Positions 9,044 to 18,720 of a DNA stretch of 64,000 bases are shown here, piece after piece. A program made the translations under genes and the position numbers. This DNA comes from Rhodoferax sp. (GTDB lineage Bacteria > Pseudomonadota > Gammaproteobacteria > Burkholderiales > Burkholderiaceae_C): contig NZ_JAQTXM010000010.1 of the NCBI RefSeq assembly GCF_028688795.1, positions 48,040 through 112,039 of the forward strand, given 5' to 3'. Under the pieces are notes generated by a model, which searched no databases, was not told the DNA's origin, and saw only the letters and a list, made by a program, of their open reading frames with translations. The first letter of the stretch is position 1; every line of letters starts with the position of its first letter.

Positions 9044-9490
9044 ATGACCACAGGAACAGTGCGCCTTCACAGAGTGCTGCGTGCCACATCAGAAAAAATT
9101 TACAGAGCCTTCTTGCACCCGGACGCCATGTCGAAATGGATTGCACCCTACGGATTCACCTGCAAAGTGCACCACATGGACGCAAGGGTGGGCGGCACTT
9201 TCCGGATGACATTTGAAAACTTTTCCACTGGACAGGCGCACGCCTTCGGTGGCGAATACCTTGAACTCGTGCCCGGAGAGCGCCTGCGCTACAGCGACAA
9301 ATTTGACGACCCCAACCTGCCAGGCGAGATGCAGGTGACGATTTCCATTAAACCCGTGTCATGTGGGTCAGAGCTGTCGATTGTGCAAGAAGGCATCCCA
9401 GAACCCATTCCGCTGGAAATGTGTTACCTCGGCTGGCAAGAGTCGCTCTTGCAACTGGCCAATCTGGTCGAGCCAAATATCACAGGCTAG
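9044..9490 (+). CDS. SRPBCC (AHSA1-type) family protein
   Basis: 148 residues with the Bet v1-like/AHSA1 layout: VLRATSEKIYRAFLHPDAMSKW, the GGTFRMTFENFS strand pair, then GERLRYSDKFDDP and a C-terminal helix LGWQESLLQLANLVEP. These cytosolic proteins bind hydrophobic ligands in a cavity; the role here is unknown. AGGAGA lies 8 nt before the ATG. It is divergent from the MFS gene and convergent with clpB. An 8-bp inverted repeat (9507-9538, AGCCACCG / CGGTGGCT) follows the stop but has no T-run. Confidence 0.8.
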   Translation: MTTGTVRLHRVLRATSEKIYRAFLHPDAMSKWIAPYGFTCKVHHMDARVGGTFRMTFENFSTGQAHAFGGEYLELVPGERLRYSDKFDDPNLPGEMQVTISIKPVSCGSELSIVQEGIPEPIPLEMCYLGWQESLLQLANLVEPNITG

Positions 9491-9614
9491 AGCATTTGTG
9501 AAGGGAAGCCACCGAGCTGCCAAAGCGGCCCGGTGGCTGGTTCACACATCAGATTGCTATCAAGTAAGAAGCTTCTCACGCTTATTCCATATGGCCTAGA
9601 TGCCTAAAAGACTC

Positions 9615-12203
9615 TCAATTAAAGCTGAACTGCCCCGGCGCCTTGATCGGATCTACACCGACATGGATGATCGATTTGGGCGGAAACTTGCCTTCCAGCA
9701 ACAGTTTTGAGAGCGGGTTTTCCAGCCGCTGCTGAATGGCACGCTTCAACGGCCGAGCCCCAAACACCGGGTCAAACCCCACCTTGGCCAACTCGGCCAC
9801 AGCAGCGTCGGTGACCTCCAGCGTCAGGTCCATGTGCGCTAGTCGCGCCGTCAACACTGCCAGCTGAATCTTGGCAATGTCGGCAATGTGGCTGGCGTCC
9901 AAGCTGTGGAACACCACAGTTTCGTCAATGCGGTTCAAAAACTCGGGGCGAAAATGGTTTTTAAGCTCGTCGGTCACCGCGTCTTTCACGTCTTCATAGG
10001 GCTGGCCAACCATGTTCTGAATCATCTGCGAGCCGATGTTGCTGGTCATCACAATCACCGTGTTTTTAAAATCCACGGTCCGGCCCTGCCCGTCGGTCAG
10101 GCGGCCGTCGTCCAGCACTTGCAACAGCACGTTGAACACGTCAGGGTGGGCTTTTTCCACCTCATCAAGCAGCAACACGCTGTAAGGCTTGCGGCGCACG
10201 GCTTCCGTCAGGTAGCCGCCTTCTTCATAGCCGACATAACCCGGAGGCGCACCAATCAAACGCGCCACGCTGTGCTTTTCCATGAACTCGCTCATGTCGA
10301 TGCGCACCAAGTGGTCCTCGGAATCAAACAAGAACCCTGCCAGCGCCTTGCACAGCTCTGTTTTGCCGACGCCCGTAGGGCCAAGGAACAGGAAGGAGCC
10401 AGTCGGACGGTCCGGGTCGGACAGGCCGGAACGTGAACGGCGAATAGCGTTGGCCACCGCGCCAATGGCTTCATCCTGACCCACCACACGCTGGTGCAGT
10501 TTGGCTTCCATTTGCAACAACTTGTCGCGCTCGCCCTGCATCATTTTGCTCACCGGAATGCCAGTGGCACGGCTCACCACCTCGGCAATTTCCTCAGCAC
10601 CCACCTGAGTGCGCAGCAGGCGCGGTGCGGCACCCTCGGTACGGTTGGTTTCCTTGTCCTGGGCTTCTTTCAAACGTTTTTCCAAATCAGGCAGCTTGCC
10701 GTATTGCAACTCGGCCACCTTGTTGAAGTCGCCCTTGCGGGTGAATTCCTCGATCTGGAACTTAAGCTTGTCTATTTGCTCACGCAGGTCACCACTGCCT
10801 TGGGCACTGGCTTTTTCGGCTTTCCAGATTTCATCAAAATTGGCGATCTCTTTTTCTAGCGAGGTGATTTCGTCGTTGATCAGTTCCAGACGCTTGCGCG
10901 AAGCCTCGTCCTTTTCCTTTTTCACCGCTTCACGCTCGATGAGCAATTGAATTTTCCGGCGGTCTAGCTTGTCCATGACTTCGGGCTTGGAGTCCATCTC
11001 GATCTTGACCTTGCTGGCGGCCTCGTCGATCAAGTCAATTGCCTTGTCCGGCAGAAAACGATCGGTGATGTAGCGGTGGCTCAACTCGGCGGCGGCAACG
11101 ATGGCCGGATCGGTGATGTCCACATTGTGGTGTTTTTCGTATCGTTCTTTCAGGCCGCGCAAGATCGCAATGGTGGCCTCCACAGTAGGTTCACCCACCA
11201 GAATCTTCTGGAAGCGGCGCTCAAGGGCCGCATCCTTTTCAATGTACTTACGGTATTCATCCAGCGTGGTCGCACCCACACAGTGCAACTCGCCCCGCGC
11301 CAAAGCGGGTTTCAGCATGTTGCCCGCATCCATGGCGCCTTCAGCTTTGCCAGCGCCGACCATCGTATGGAGTTCGTCAATGAACACAATGGTCTGACCC
11401 TCGTCTTTGGCCAAGTCTTTAAGCACGTTTTTCAGCCGCTCTTCAAACTCGCCGCGGAACTTGGCACCCGCCAAAAGCGAGGCCATATCGAGCGAAAGCA
11501 CCCGTTTGCCTTTGAGCGACTCGGGCACTTCGCCCGCCACAATGCGCTGGGCTAAGCCTTCCACAATGGCGGTCTTGCCAACACCGGGCTCGCCAATCAA
11601 CACAGGGTTGTTTTTGGTGCGGCGCTGCAGCACCTGAATGGCACGGCGGATTTCGTCGTCACGGCCAATCACGGGGTCAAGTTTGCCCATGCGGGCGCGT
11701 TCGGTCAGGTCAATGCAGTATTTTTTGAGCGATTCACGCTGGTCTTCGGCATCCGCGCTGTCCACGTTCTGGCCGCCACGCACCGCATCGATGGCGGATT
11801 CCATGCTCTTGCGGGTCAGTCCGTTGGCGCGAGCGAGATTGCCGATTTCCAACTTGCTGTCGGACAGCGCGAGCAAAAACAACTCAGCCGCCACAAACTT
11901 GTCACCGCGTTTGATGGCTTCCTTCTCAGACGCTTGCAGCAACGACACCATGTCGCGCCCCACTTGCACCTGCTCTTGGCCGATGACTTGCGGCAGCCTT
12001 TTTACAGCAGCCTCGGCTGCAGCCAACAAACCCGGCACATTGACACCAGCGCGTTGCAACAGCGCTTTGGGTCCATCTTCCTGCTTGAGCATGGCCACCA
12101 GCATGTGGGCTGGCTCAATGTAGGCGTGGTCCTGCCCCAGCGCCAGGGACTGGGCATCGCCCAGGGCTTCTTGAAATTTGGTGGTGAATTTATCGGCACG
12201 CAT
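9615..12203 (-). CDS. clpB: ATP-dependent disaggregase ClpB
   Basis: 862 residues from the ATG giving [14 protein letters not shown] (E. coli ClpB is 857). The order is an N-terminal Clp domain ([11 protein letters not shown]), AAA-1 with Walker A GEPGVGKT, the long M-domain coiled coil containing [23 protein letters not shown]-2 with Walker A GPTGVGKT, and the conserved [11 protein letters not shown] near the end. It is a cytosolic hexamer that rescues aggregated proteins with DnaK. I rejected the upstream ATG four codons earlier because family proteins begin MR-DK. No heat-shock promoter was securely identified. Confidence 0.97.
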   Translation of the reverse strand: MRADKFTTKFQEALGDAQSLALGQDHAYIEPAHMLVAMLKQEDGPKALLQRAGVNVPGLLAAAEAAVKRLPQVIGQEQVQVGRDMVSLLQASEKEAIKRGDKFVAAELFLLALSDSKLEIGNLARANGLTRKSMESAIDAVRGGQNVDSADAEDQRESLKKYCIDLTERARMGKLDPVIGRDDEIRRAIQVLQRRTKNNPVLIGEPGVGKTAIVEGLAQRIVAGEVPESLKGKRVLSLDMASLLAGAKFRGEFEERLKNVLKDLAKDEGQTIVFIDELHTMVGAGKAEGAMDAGNMLKPALARGELHCVGATTLDEYRKYIEKDAALERRFQKILVGEPTVEATIAILRGLKERYEKHHNVDITDPAIVAAAELSHRYITDRFLPDKAIDLIDEAASKVKIEMDSKPEVMDKLDRRKIQLLIEREAVKKEKDEASRKRLELINDEITSLEKEIANFDEIWKAEKASAQGSGDLREQIDKLKFQIEEFTRKGDFNKVAELQYGKLPDLEKRLKEAQDKETNRTEGAAPRLLRTQVGAEEIAEVVSRATGIPVSKMMQGERDKLLQMEAKLHQRVVGQDEAIGAVANAIRRSRSGLSDPDRPTGSFLFLGPTGVGKTELCKALAGFLFDSEDHLVRIDMSEFMEKHSVARLIGAPPGYVGYEEGGYLTEAVRRKPYSVLLLDEVEKAHPDVFNVLLQVLDDGRLTDGQGRTVDFKNTVIVMTSNIGSQMIQNMVGQPYEDVKDAVTDELKNHFRPEFLNRIDETVVFHSLDASHIADIAKIQLAVLTARLAHMDLTLEVTDAAVAELAKVGFDPVFGARPLKRAIQQRLENPLSKLLLEGKFPPKSIIHVGVDPIKAPGQFSFN

Positions 12204-12322
12204 GACACACTCCAAAAGATTTTTGAACTGTTCATTACATGAGGGCCTTCGGCGCGCTTTTCAAGCGCTGGTGTCATGGCAGCCGAAAAATAAGGCTTAC
12301 AAACCTTGGGCCTATCAAGGCT

Positions 12323-12637
12323 TCAGGCGTTGATCAGCTTGACGGAAAAACTCTGGCCCGATGCGATGACGTCCAGCAAGCGGTCGATATTGGGGTGGCT
12401 GCCAGGGTGGGCGCGGGCATCGGTGGTGTGCTCGGCAAATAGTGCCAAGCCTGTCTGAGCCGCCGTCACGTTGATGCTGCCATACCTGGCAGTCAAGGCC
12501 GCGTAGACCGTCAGGGAGCCGGTCGTGCCGAGTTTGTTCTCGATGACGGCCACCACCGTACCTGCTTTGTTGAGCAGTTGCAATGCAGCCAAATGGGTCA
12601 CGGCAGGGAGTTCTTTGAGCGTGTCGGCGAAGGTCAT
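12323..12637 (-). CDS. DUF2322 family protein
   Basis: 104 residues from MTFADTLKEL, a small cytosolic protein matching the DUF2322 pattern as I know it: LPAVTHLAALQLLNKAG, ENKLGTTGSLTVYAALTARYG, then LFAEHTTDARAHPGSHPNID and RLLDVI. Function unknown. GGATC before the ATG is a modest ribosome-binding site. It lies just downstream of the DUF883 gene on the same strand and ahead of clpB. Confidence 0.75.
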   Translation of the reverse strand: MTFADTLKELPAVTHLAALQLLNKAGTVVAVIENKLGTTGSLTVYAALTARYGSINVTAAQTGLALFAEHTTDARAHPGSHPNIDRLLDVIASGQSFSVKLINA

Positions 12638-12721
12638 GACTTGATCCTTTTGATGGGCTAGCTTGAACTGTGAGCACACTAGCTGGCAAAACGCCGGTTT
12701 GTCGACCCACACTCTTGTCTG

Positions 12722-13042
12722 TCAGTCCCTTCCACGACGACAAATAAGCAGGCCTGCCACAAAGGCAACGCCAGCTGCGATGCCGACGGCCTTCCACGGT
12801 TCATGGTGGACATAGTCGTCGGTGGCTTGACCCGCGTCCTTGACTCTTTTGATGGATGCAGCTTGCAACTTGGCCAGGTCTTTCTTGTATTTTGCAATTT
12901 TGTCTTCCAGACGAAAACGCAAGTCGGTCACGTTTTCGCTGGTCTTGTCGGCAATCAACTGCAGGAGGTCCTGGGCGTCAGCAATCAACAGCTTGGTGTC
13001 TTCAATCAGAACTTGTCTGGTGACGGGATGGGTGTCGCTCAT
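12722..13042 (-). CDS. DUF883 / ElaB-YqjD-like membrane-anchored protein
   Basis: 106 residues with a charged amphipathic helical body (LIADAQDLLQLIADKTSENV, then RLEDKIAKYKKDLAKLQ) and a C-terminal helix GIAAGVAFVAGLLICRRGRD that anchors it in the inner membrane. The YVHHEPWKAVGIAAGVAFVAG end is the family hallmark. E. coli relatives ElaB/YqjD bind ribosomes in stationary phase; whether this one does is an inference. Confidence 0.85.
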   Translation of the reverse strand: MSDTHPVTRQVLIEDTKLLIADAQDLLQLIADKTSENVTDLRFRLEDKIAKYKKDLAKLQAASIKRVKDAGQATDDYVHHEPWKAVGIAAGVAFVAGLLICRRGRD

Positions 13043-13125
13043 GAGTGGGTTCTTTGCGAAAGTTGGAAAGGTAGTTGAGGGGACTGTCAGCAGCTTGAAG
13101 CGTCTGCCGGGCCATCATCAATTGA

Positions 13126-13611
13126 TCAGCCGTTGCTGGCGACGATGCCCCACTTGGCCAGCGCCGCATCGTCACTGACCCGGGCATCGACCCAGCGCGC
13201 GCCCTCTGGGGTTTGCTCTTTCTTCCAGAACGGCGCCTGGGTCTTGAGGTAGTCCATCAAGAATTCGCAAGCCTGGAAACTTTCGCCCCGATGCGCCGAG
13301 GTCACGGCGACCAGCACAATTTGGTCCAGCGGCTGCAACAGCCCAACCCGGTGGATGACGCGGACGCCAAAAATGTCAAACTTGGCGTGTGCCGCGTCGA
13401 TCATGGCCTCAATCGACTTTTCGGTCATGCCTGGGTAATGCTCCAGTTCCATGCTGCTGATGCGACCAGGCTCGCCCGCGGTATGGTCTCTGACGGTACC
13501 AATGAAGCTGCACACAGCCCCTACCCGCGCGTCCTGCGCGCGCAAGGTGGCAAGTTCTTCGGTCACATCAAAGTCAGCCGTTTGAATCGATACGCCCAGT
13601 ATTTTTTGCAT
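13126..13611 (-). CDS. moaE: Molybdopterin synthase catalytic subunit MoaE
   Basis: 161 residues. It carries the family segments AVCSFIGTVRDHTAGE, LEHYPGMTEKSIEAM, HRVGLLQPLDQIVLVAV and the active-site KKEQTPEGARWVD. It adds the dithiolene sulfurs to precursor Z using the MoaD thiocarboxylate. It lies 58 bp after moaD in a mobB-moeA-moaD-moaE order, so molybdenum-cofactor assembly is encoded as one leftward unit, although no molybdoenzyme is present in the window. Confidence 0.95.
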   Translation of the reverse strand: MQKILGVSIQTADFDVTEELATLRAQDARVGAVCSFIGTVRDHTAGEPGRISSMELEHYPGMTEKSIEAMIDAAHAKFDIFGVRVIHRVGLLQPLDQIVLVAVTSAHRGESFQACEFLMDYLKTQAPFWKKEQTPEGARWVDARVSDDAALAKWGIVASNG

Positions 13612-13620
13612 GAATTAGCC

Positions 13621-13664
13621 CTCTAGCCCTTATCTATATTGCGTAAGCAGCTATAAATCGCATA
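13621..13664 (-). repeat. AT-rich dispersed repeat, copy between moaD and moaE
   Basis: On the minus strand it reads TATAGCTGCTTACGC ... GATAAGGGCTAGAGG, the same framework as copies near 18.7, 51.9 and 54.0 kb. Present in the moaD-moaE spacer. Confidence 0.65.
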
Positions 13665-13669
13665 CGGAT

Positions 13670-13921
13670 TCAACCACCAGTCACCGGCGGAAAAAACGCC
13701 ACTTCAGCGCCCTCTGATAAAACCGTGGCTTCATCGCTGAGGGTTTGATTGAGTGCCACGCGCACCGATTTGCCACGCGCCAAGGCATCTGCGTGGTCAC
13801 CACCCAAGGCGATGAGTTCATCACGCAGCTCACCCAAGGTGTTCGCATCCGTGTCACGCAACTCGCTGCCTGTGCCGATGGCTTCGCGAATGGAGGCGAA
13901 ATATTTCACCGTAACTTTCAT
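13670..13921 (-). CDS. moaD: Molybdopterin synthase sulfur carrier subunit MoaD
   Basis: 83 residues with ubiquitin-like fold pattern (MKVTVKYFASIREAIG ... EVAFFPPVTGG) and the C-terminal Gly-Gly that is adenylated by MoeB and converted to a thiocarboxylate. The start overlaps the moeA stop by 4 bp. It forms the heterotetramer with MoaE encoded next. Confidence 0.95.
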   Translation of the reverse strand: MKVTVKYFASIREAIGTGSELRDTDANTLGELRDELIALGGDHADALARGKSVRVALNQTLSDEATVLSEGAEVAFFPPVTGG

Positions 13922-15225
13922 GCCAGCAGCTCCGAAAAAGGAATGAAGCGCACCACGTCACCGGGCGCAATGGTGCAGCCGGGTGGGTTGTCGACCAGGC
14001 CATCACCCCACACGACCGAGGTCAGCACGCCAGAACTCTGGTTGGTAAACAGCTCCAGGCCACCCGCCACGTTGCGCCTGACGCGTAAAAATTCACGACG
14101 TTTATCGGCTCTAGACCAAGTAAAGTCAGCGCGAACAGTTACTGAATTTGGAGCAACATCAAGTACGCCTTGCAGCTTGAGTAAAAACGGCCGCACCAGC
14201 AGCAGGAATGTGACAAAGCTCGACACCGGGTTACCGGGCAGCCCAATGAAGTGTGCACCGGCGGCGCTGTCACCGCCCGCCAACGGCGCACAAGCCGGAC
14301 CAGACGCTGATGCTGATGCTGCTCCCTGAGCGATCTGGCCATAGGCAAACGGCTTGCCCGGTTTGATGGCAATTTGCCACAGATCCAGATGGCCCAGGCT
14401 TTGCACGGCGGGCTTGATGTGGTCTTCTTCACCCACGGAGACGCCACCGCTGGTCAAAATCAGGTCATGGTGCTCAGCCGCGCCGCGCAGGGCGTCAATG
14501 GTGGCAGCGCGCTGGTCTGGAACGATGCCCAAGTCACTCACCTCGCAGCCCAAACGAACCAGCAAGGCTTTCAGGAAAAAGCGGTTCGAGTTGTAAATGG
14601 CTCCCGGCTTCATGTGCTCAGGCGGCACCTCGCCCGGCATCACCAGTTCGTCACCGGTTGAAAACAGCGCTACTTTTGGCCGGCGCACCACCGCCAGCTG
14701 ACTCGCACCAATACTGGCCGCCAGCCCAAGTGAAGCGGGCGTCAGGCGCTCACCTTTTGTAAGCACTACGGCACCGCGCGTGACATCTTCCCCAGCGCGG
14801 CGAATCCACTGGCCCAATTGGGGAACGATCTGAACCCGAACACTGCCATCAGGCTGCACGTCGCAGTCTTCCTGCATCACCACGGCATCGGCACCCTGGG
14901 GAATTGGCGCACCGGTAAAGATGCGTGCCACGGACATGGACGCCAACGCCTCGCCTGAACTGCCTGCCGCAATGCGCTGTGACACAGGCAGCGATTGGCT
15001 GGAGTCGGCTAGGTCAGCACCGCGCACCGCGTAGCCATCCATGGAACTGTTGTCCTGCGGCGGCACCTGCAGGGCAGACACCAGATCTTGCGCCAGCACC
15101 CGGCCGTCAGCATCAAATGTGGACACCTGCTCGACACCGTGCAGCTCAGTGGCGTAGCCCAGCAATTGGGCCAGCGCCTCATCAAGTGATCTCAGGGGCT
15201 TTTGAGCTGGGCGAGTGGTGGTCAT
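13918..15225 (-). CDS. moeA: Molybdopterin molybdenumtransferase MoeA
   Basis: 435 residues, somewhat longer than E. coli MoeA (411). Shows VPPQDNSSMDGYAVR, the FTGAPIPQGADAVVMQED segment, FSTGDELVMPG, TSGGVSVGEEDHIKP and the late FIGLPGNPVSSFVTF. It inserts molybdate into adenylated molybdopterin. Between the FAYGQ and FIGLPGNP motifs there is an Ala/Ser/Gly-rich insertion of about 30 residues (GAASASASGPACAPLAGG), which explains the extra length and is probably a surface loop. It overlaps mobB and moaD by 4 bp each. Confidence 0.95.
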   Translation of the reverse strand: MTTTRPAQKPLRSLDEALAQLLGYATELHGVEQVSTFDADGRVLAQDLVSALQVPPQDNSSMDGYAVRGADLADSSQSLPVSQRIAAGSSGEALASMSVARIFTGAPIPQGADAVVMQEDCDVQPDGSVRVQIVPQLGQWIRRAGEDVTRGAVVLTKGERLTPASLGLAASIGASQLAVVRRPKVALFSTGDELVMPGEVPPEHMKPGAIYNSNRFFLKALLVRLGCEVSDLGIVPDQRAATIDALRGAAEHHDLILTSGGVSVGEEDHIKPAVQSLGHLDLWQIAIKPGKPFAYGQIAQGAASASASGPACAPLAGGDSAAGAHFIGLPGNPVSSFVTFLLLVRPFLLKLQGVLDVAPNSVTVRADFTWSRADKRREFLRVRRNVAGGLELFTNQSSGVLTSVVWGDGLVDNPPGCTIAPGDVVRFIPFSELLA

Positions 15226-15761
15226 TGGTAGTTTTCAGCGTTGTAATCAAAGCGCTCGCCTTGCGAAAGCAGCCATTCAGCCACCGAGTCGGGGTCGTTC
15301 AGGTCAAGCACGGGCAGGCCGGTAGGCGTGGGCAACTGGCCCGGTGAATCGCTGGCAATGGCCGTGATGAAGTCGTCATCCATGTAACGCGCAGGCTTGC
15401 TTGATGAGGCACGCCAGACTTCAATTTTTAGCAAATCAGAGTCTTTGAAGCCCTCCACCAGAACCCAGTCCACCCCCTCGTACAACTCAGCCAGCAGATG
15501 GTGCACGGTGGGTCGGTTGGCCACCTCAAACTCACGCATCAGCGCAAACCGGGTGTCAGAGGCCACCACCACCTCGAACGCGCCCGCCTCACGGTGACGG
15601 TAGGTGTCTTTGCCGGGGTGGTCAATGTCAAACTTGTGGTGCGCGTGTTTCACCACCGAGACGCGCAGGCCCTTGAGTTTGAGCGCAGGTATCAGCCGCT
15701 CGACCAGCGTGGTCTTGCCCGAACCGGAAAACCCGGCGAATCCAACCACCTTCATTGTCAT
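15222..15761 (-). CDS. mobB: Molybdopterin-guanine dinucleotide biosynthesis protein B
   Basis: 179 residues. Walker A GFSGSGKTTLVERL is near the N-terminus, followed by VSVVKHAHHKFDIDHPGKDTYRHREAGA split around the conserved HHDFDID-type motif and the EAGA motif of MobB GTPases. It supports MobA in forming the guanine dinucleotide cofactor; mobA is not in the window. It is the first gene of the molybdenum-cofactor run. Confidence 0.93.
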   Translation of the reverse strand: MTMKVVGFAGFSGSGKTTLVERLIPALKLKGLRVSVVKHAHHKFDIDHPGKDTYRHREAGAFEVVVASDTRFALMREFEVANRPTVHHLLAELYEGVDWVLVEGFKDSDLLKIEVWRASSSKPARYMDDDFITAIASDSPGQLPTPTGLPVLDLNDPDSVAEWLLSQGERFDYNAENYQ

Positions 15762-15770
15762 TTACTCTCT

Positions 15771-15820
15771 TTTTAATAGCTACTAGTGAACATATCCATT
15801 GGGCTATAAGTCAATTAAGC
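15771..15820 (+). repeat. Degenerate copy of the AT-rich dispersed repeat
   Basis: Reads TTTTAATAGCTACTAGTGAA ... GGGCTATAAG, matching only the framework TAGCTNCTNG...GGGCTA. It lies in the thrC-mobB spacer. Confidence 0.4.
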
Positions 15821-15882
15821 CAAAATATTCAACACCTACACCAGCCGAATAATCTGTATGGATTTAACGCGCCATGGCGGTG

Positions 15883-17310
15883 TCAGGCACAGTTTTTAAC
15901 AATGAAGGCTTTGATCGCCTGCACATCGGCGGCCATGCTCACCACTCGTTTTGGCAACGCCTCAATGCCGATGAATCTGGCTGGACGGTCCGGCTGTTGG
16001 CCGGTTGCCTCCACAATGGTTTCGGCAAATTTGATGGGCAGCGCGGTTTCCAGCACGATCATCGGCACGCCCACCTGCAGGTGTTCTCGCGCCACCTTCA
16101 CGCCGTCGGCGGTGTGGGTGTCGATCATCATGCCGTGGCGCTCAAACGTGTCCTTGATGGTGGCCAAGCGGTCGGCATGGCTGCTTTTGCCACTCTCAAA
16201 CCCGTAGCGACCTGCAGCTTGGCTGAAAGCTGGGTGTGCTTCCAGGTCAAAAAATCCAACGCGGTTCAGCGCATCGCCAAAGAGCGACTTGATGCGCGCG
16301 CCATCGCGCCCGAGCAGATCAAAAACAAAGCGCTCGAAATTGCTGGCTTTGGAGATGTCCATTGAAGGGCTGGAGGTTTCATGCGTGTCGGCACTGGCCC
16401 GCACACGGTACACGCCGGTCTTGAAGAACTCGTCGAGCACATCGTTTTCATTGGTGGCAACGATCAAGCGGGCAATCGGCAGCCCCATCATGCGCGCCAC
16501 GTGGCCGGCGCAGACGTTGCCAAAGTTGCCACTCGGCACGGTAAAGCTGACCTTTTCGGTGTTTTTCTGGGTTGCCTGAAAGTAGCCAGCAAAGTAATAC
16601 ACCACCTGGGCCAACAGGCGCGCCCAGTTGATGGAGTTCACCGTGCCAATTTTGTACTGACGCTTGAACTCCAGGTCGTTGCTGACGGCCTTGACCATGT
16701 CCTGGCAGTCGTCAAACACGCCGTCCACAGCAATGTTGAAGATGTTGTCATCCATCAGGCTGAACATTTGCGCCTGCTGGAACGGGCTCATGCGCCCTTG
16801 CGGGCTGGTCATGAAGACGCGCACACCCTTTTTGCCACGCATGGCGTATTCGGCGGCGCTGCCGGTGTCGCCGCTGGTGGCGCCCAGAATGTTGAGTTCC
16901 TCGCCACGGCGCGCCAGTTCGTACTCAAACAAGTTGCCCAGCAACTGCATCGCCATGTCCTTGAAGGCCAGCGTTGGGCCGTTGGACAAGGCTTCGAGCC
17001 AGATGCCATTCTCAAGGTGGCGCAGCGGCACGATCTCGCCGGTGCCAAACACCTCGGCGGTGTAGGTCTTGGCACACAGGGCTTTGAGGTCAGCAGCAGG
17101 AATGTCGTCAATGTAGAGCGACAGCACCTCAAACGCCAGTTCGGCGTAGCCCTGCTGGTGGTACACATCACGCCAGCGATTCAGCGTGGCGTCGTCAACC
17201 TGCGGGTAACTTGCCGGCAGGTACAGGCCGCCATCGGGCGCCAAACCTTCAAGCAAGATGTCACAAAAACGCTTGGGCGAGGTGTCGCCACGAGTGGAGA
17301 TGTAATTCAT
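15883..17310 (-). CDS. thrC: Threonine synthase
   Basis: 475 residues from MNYISTRGDTSPKRFCDILL. This is the long proteobacterial type, with the PLP-lysine region in LSNGPTLAFKDMAMQLLGNL, GATSGDTGSAAEYAMRGKKG for phosphate binding and PSGNFGNVCAGHVARMMGLP. It converts O-phosphohomoserine to threonine. It starts 1 bp after the hom stop codon, so the two are co-translated. A longer upstream frame exists but runs through the end of hom. Confidence 0.96.
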   Translation of the reverse strand: MNYISTRGDTSPKRFCDILLEGLAPDGGLYLPASYPQVDDATLNRWRDVYHQQGYAELAFEVLSLYIDDIPAADLKALCAKTYTAEVFGTGEIVPLRHLENGIWLEALSNGPTLAFKDMAMQLLGNLFEYELARRGEELNILGATSGDTGSAAEYAMRGKKGVRVFMTSPQGRMSPFQQAQMFSLMDDNIFNIAVDGVFDDCQDMVKAVSNDLEFKRQYKIGTVNSINWARLLAQVVYYFAGYFQATQKNTEKVSFTVPSGNFGNVCAGHVARMMGLPIARLIVATNENDVLDEFFKTGVYRVRASADTHETSSPSMDISKASNFERFVFDLLGRDGARIKSLFGDALNRVGFFDLEAHPAFSQAAGRYGFESGKSSHADRLATIKDTFERHGMMIDTHTADGVKVAREHLQVGVPMIVLETALPIKFAETIVEATGQQPDRPARFIGIEALPKRVVSMAADVQAIKAFIVKNCA

Positions 17311-17311
17311 G

Positions 17312-18649
17312 TCAGGCCAATTCTTCCTTGCGGATGCGGGTGATGGGCTCCAGCACGCTGGGCAGCGCTTGCATTTGAGCAATGGCGGCGTTCATTTTGG
17401 ACTCCACACAGTCGTGCGTCAGGATGATCACATCGGTTTGCGGCACTTGGGGTTGGCTGACACTGTCTAGGCCAATTTCGTCGGCTTCGCGCTGCAACAC
17501 GGCGTCAATGCTGATGCCTGCGTCCGCCAGAATGCCGGTCACTTTGGCCAGCACACCGGTCTCGTCAGCCACGCGCAGTCGCAGGTAATAGCTGGTGACG
17601 ACGTCGCTCATCGGTAACACCGGCAAATTGCTCATGGCATTGGGCTGGAACGCCAGGTGTGGCACGCGGTGCGCGGCGTCTGCGGTGTGCAGGCGGGTGA
17701 TGTCGACCAGGTCGGCAATCACCGCACTGGCAGTGGGCTCAGAACCAGCGCCCTTGCCGTAATACAGGGTGGTGCCCACGGCATCACCCTGCACCACCAC
17801 GGCGTTCATGGCACCTTCTACGTTAGCGATCAAGCGCTTGGCTGGAATCAGGCAAGGGTGTACACGCAGCTCAATGCCCGCGGGCACACGCTTTGTGATG
17901 CCCAGCAGTTTGATGCGGTAGCCCAACTGTTCAGCATATTTGATGTCAGCCGCACCGAGCTTGGTGATGCCTTCGACGTAAGCTTTGTCAAACTGCACCG
18001 GAATGCCAAAAGCAATTGCGCTCATGATGGTGGCCTTGTGTGCAGCGTCCACACCTTCAATGTCAAAGGTGGGGTCAGCTTCGGCGTAGCCCAATGCTTG
18101 AGCTTCTTTGAGCGCCACGGCAAAGTCAAGGCCCTTGTCGCGCATTTCACTCAGGATGAAGTTGGTGGTGCCGTTGATGATGCCGGCAATCCACTGGATG
18201 CTGTTGGCAGTCAGGCCCTCGCGCAGCGCCTTGATGATCGGGATGCCACCGGCCACGGCCGCTTCAAACGCCACCATCACGCCTTTGGCAGATGCGGCAG
18301 CAAAAATCTCGGTGCCATGGACAGCCAGCAACGCCTTGTTGGCGGTGACCACATGTTTACCCGCAGCTATGGCTTCCAAAACCAGCGTTTTGGCGACGCC
18401 ATAACCACCGATCAACTCGATGACGATGTCAATGTCCGGGTTGGCAATGATTGCACGGGCGTCGTTAACCACGGTCACGCCTGGGCCGACCAACTCCTGG
18501 GCACGCGCCACATTCAGGTCGGCCACCATAGTGATTTCAATGCCACGACCCGCGCGACGCTTGATTTCTTCTTGGTTACGGCGCAGCACATTGAATGTGC
18601 CCGAGCCAACAACGCCAATGCCGAGCAGACCAACTTGAATAGGTTTCAT
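17312..18649 (-). CDS. hom: Homoserine dehydrogenase with C-terminal ACT domain
   Basis: 445 residues. NAD(P)-binding GLLGIGVVGSGTFNVL is at the N-terminus, followed by the family motif GVDAAHKATIMSAIAFG and the catalytic-lysine region. The C-terminal third is an ACT domain (LRLRVADETGVLAKVTGILADAG) for threonine feedback. It reduces aspartate semialdehyde to homoserine. The gene sits between alaA and thrC on the same strand, the common Burkholderiales order. Confidence 0.96.
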   Translation of the reverse strand: MKPIQVGLLGIGVVGSGTFNVLRRNQEEIKRRAGRGIEITMVADLNVARAQELVGPGVTVVNDARAIIANPDIDIVIELIGGYGVAKTLVLEAIAAGKHVVTANKALLAVHGTEIFAAASAKGVMVAFEAAVAGGIPIIKALREGLTANSIQWIAGIINGTTNFILSEMRDKGLDFAVALKEAQALGYAEADPTFDIEGVDAAHKATIMSAIAFGIPVQFDKAYVEGITKLGAADIKYAEQLGYRIKLLGITKRVPAGIELRVHPCLIPAKRLIANVEGAMNAVVVQGDAVGTTLYYGKGAGSEPTASAVIADLVDITRLHTADAAHRVPHLAFQPNAMSNLPVLPMSDVVTSYYLRLRVADETGVLAKVTGILADAGISIDAVLQREADEIGLDSVSQPQVPQTDVIILTHDCVESKMNAAIAQMQALPSVLEPITRIRKEELA

Positions 18650-18670
18650 AGTGTTTATAAGTAAATTGAG

Positions 18671-18720
18671 CCTCTAGCCCTTATTAAATAAGCGCAGATA
18701 GCTATAAAAATAATAGTAAT
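18671..18720 (-). repeat. AT-rich dispersed repeat, alaA-hom spacer
   Basis: Minus-strand reading: TTTTTATAGCTATCTGCGCT then TATTTAATAAGGGCTAGAGG. It fills nearly all of the 71-bp gap between alaA and hom and contains a small AATAAGG/CTTATT pairing. Confidence 0.65.

Noticed and set aside
16381-17343. Long plus-strand open frame of about 320 codons opposite thrC
   Set aside because: It is fully antisense to thrC, has low-complexity His/Val/Gly-rich translation and no family features; thrC is unambiguous.
17657-18664. Plus-strand open frame of about 335 codons opposite hom
   Set aside because: Antisense shadow of hom caused by high GC and codon bias; no ribosome-binding site or recognisable domain.
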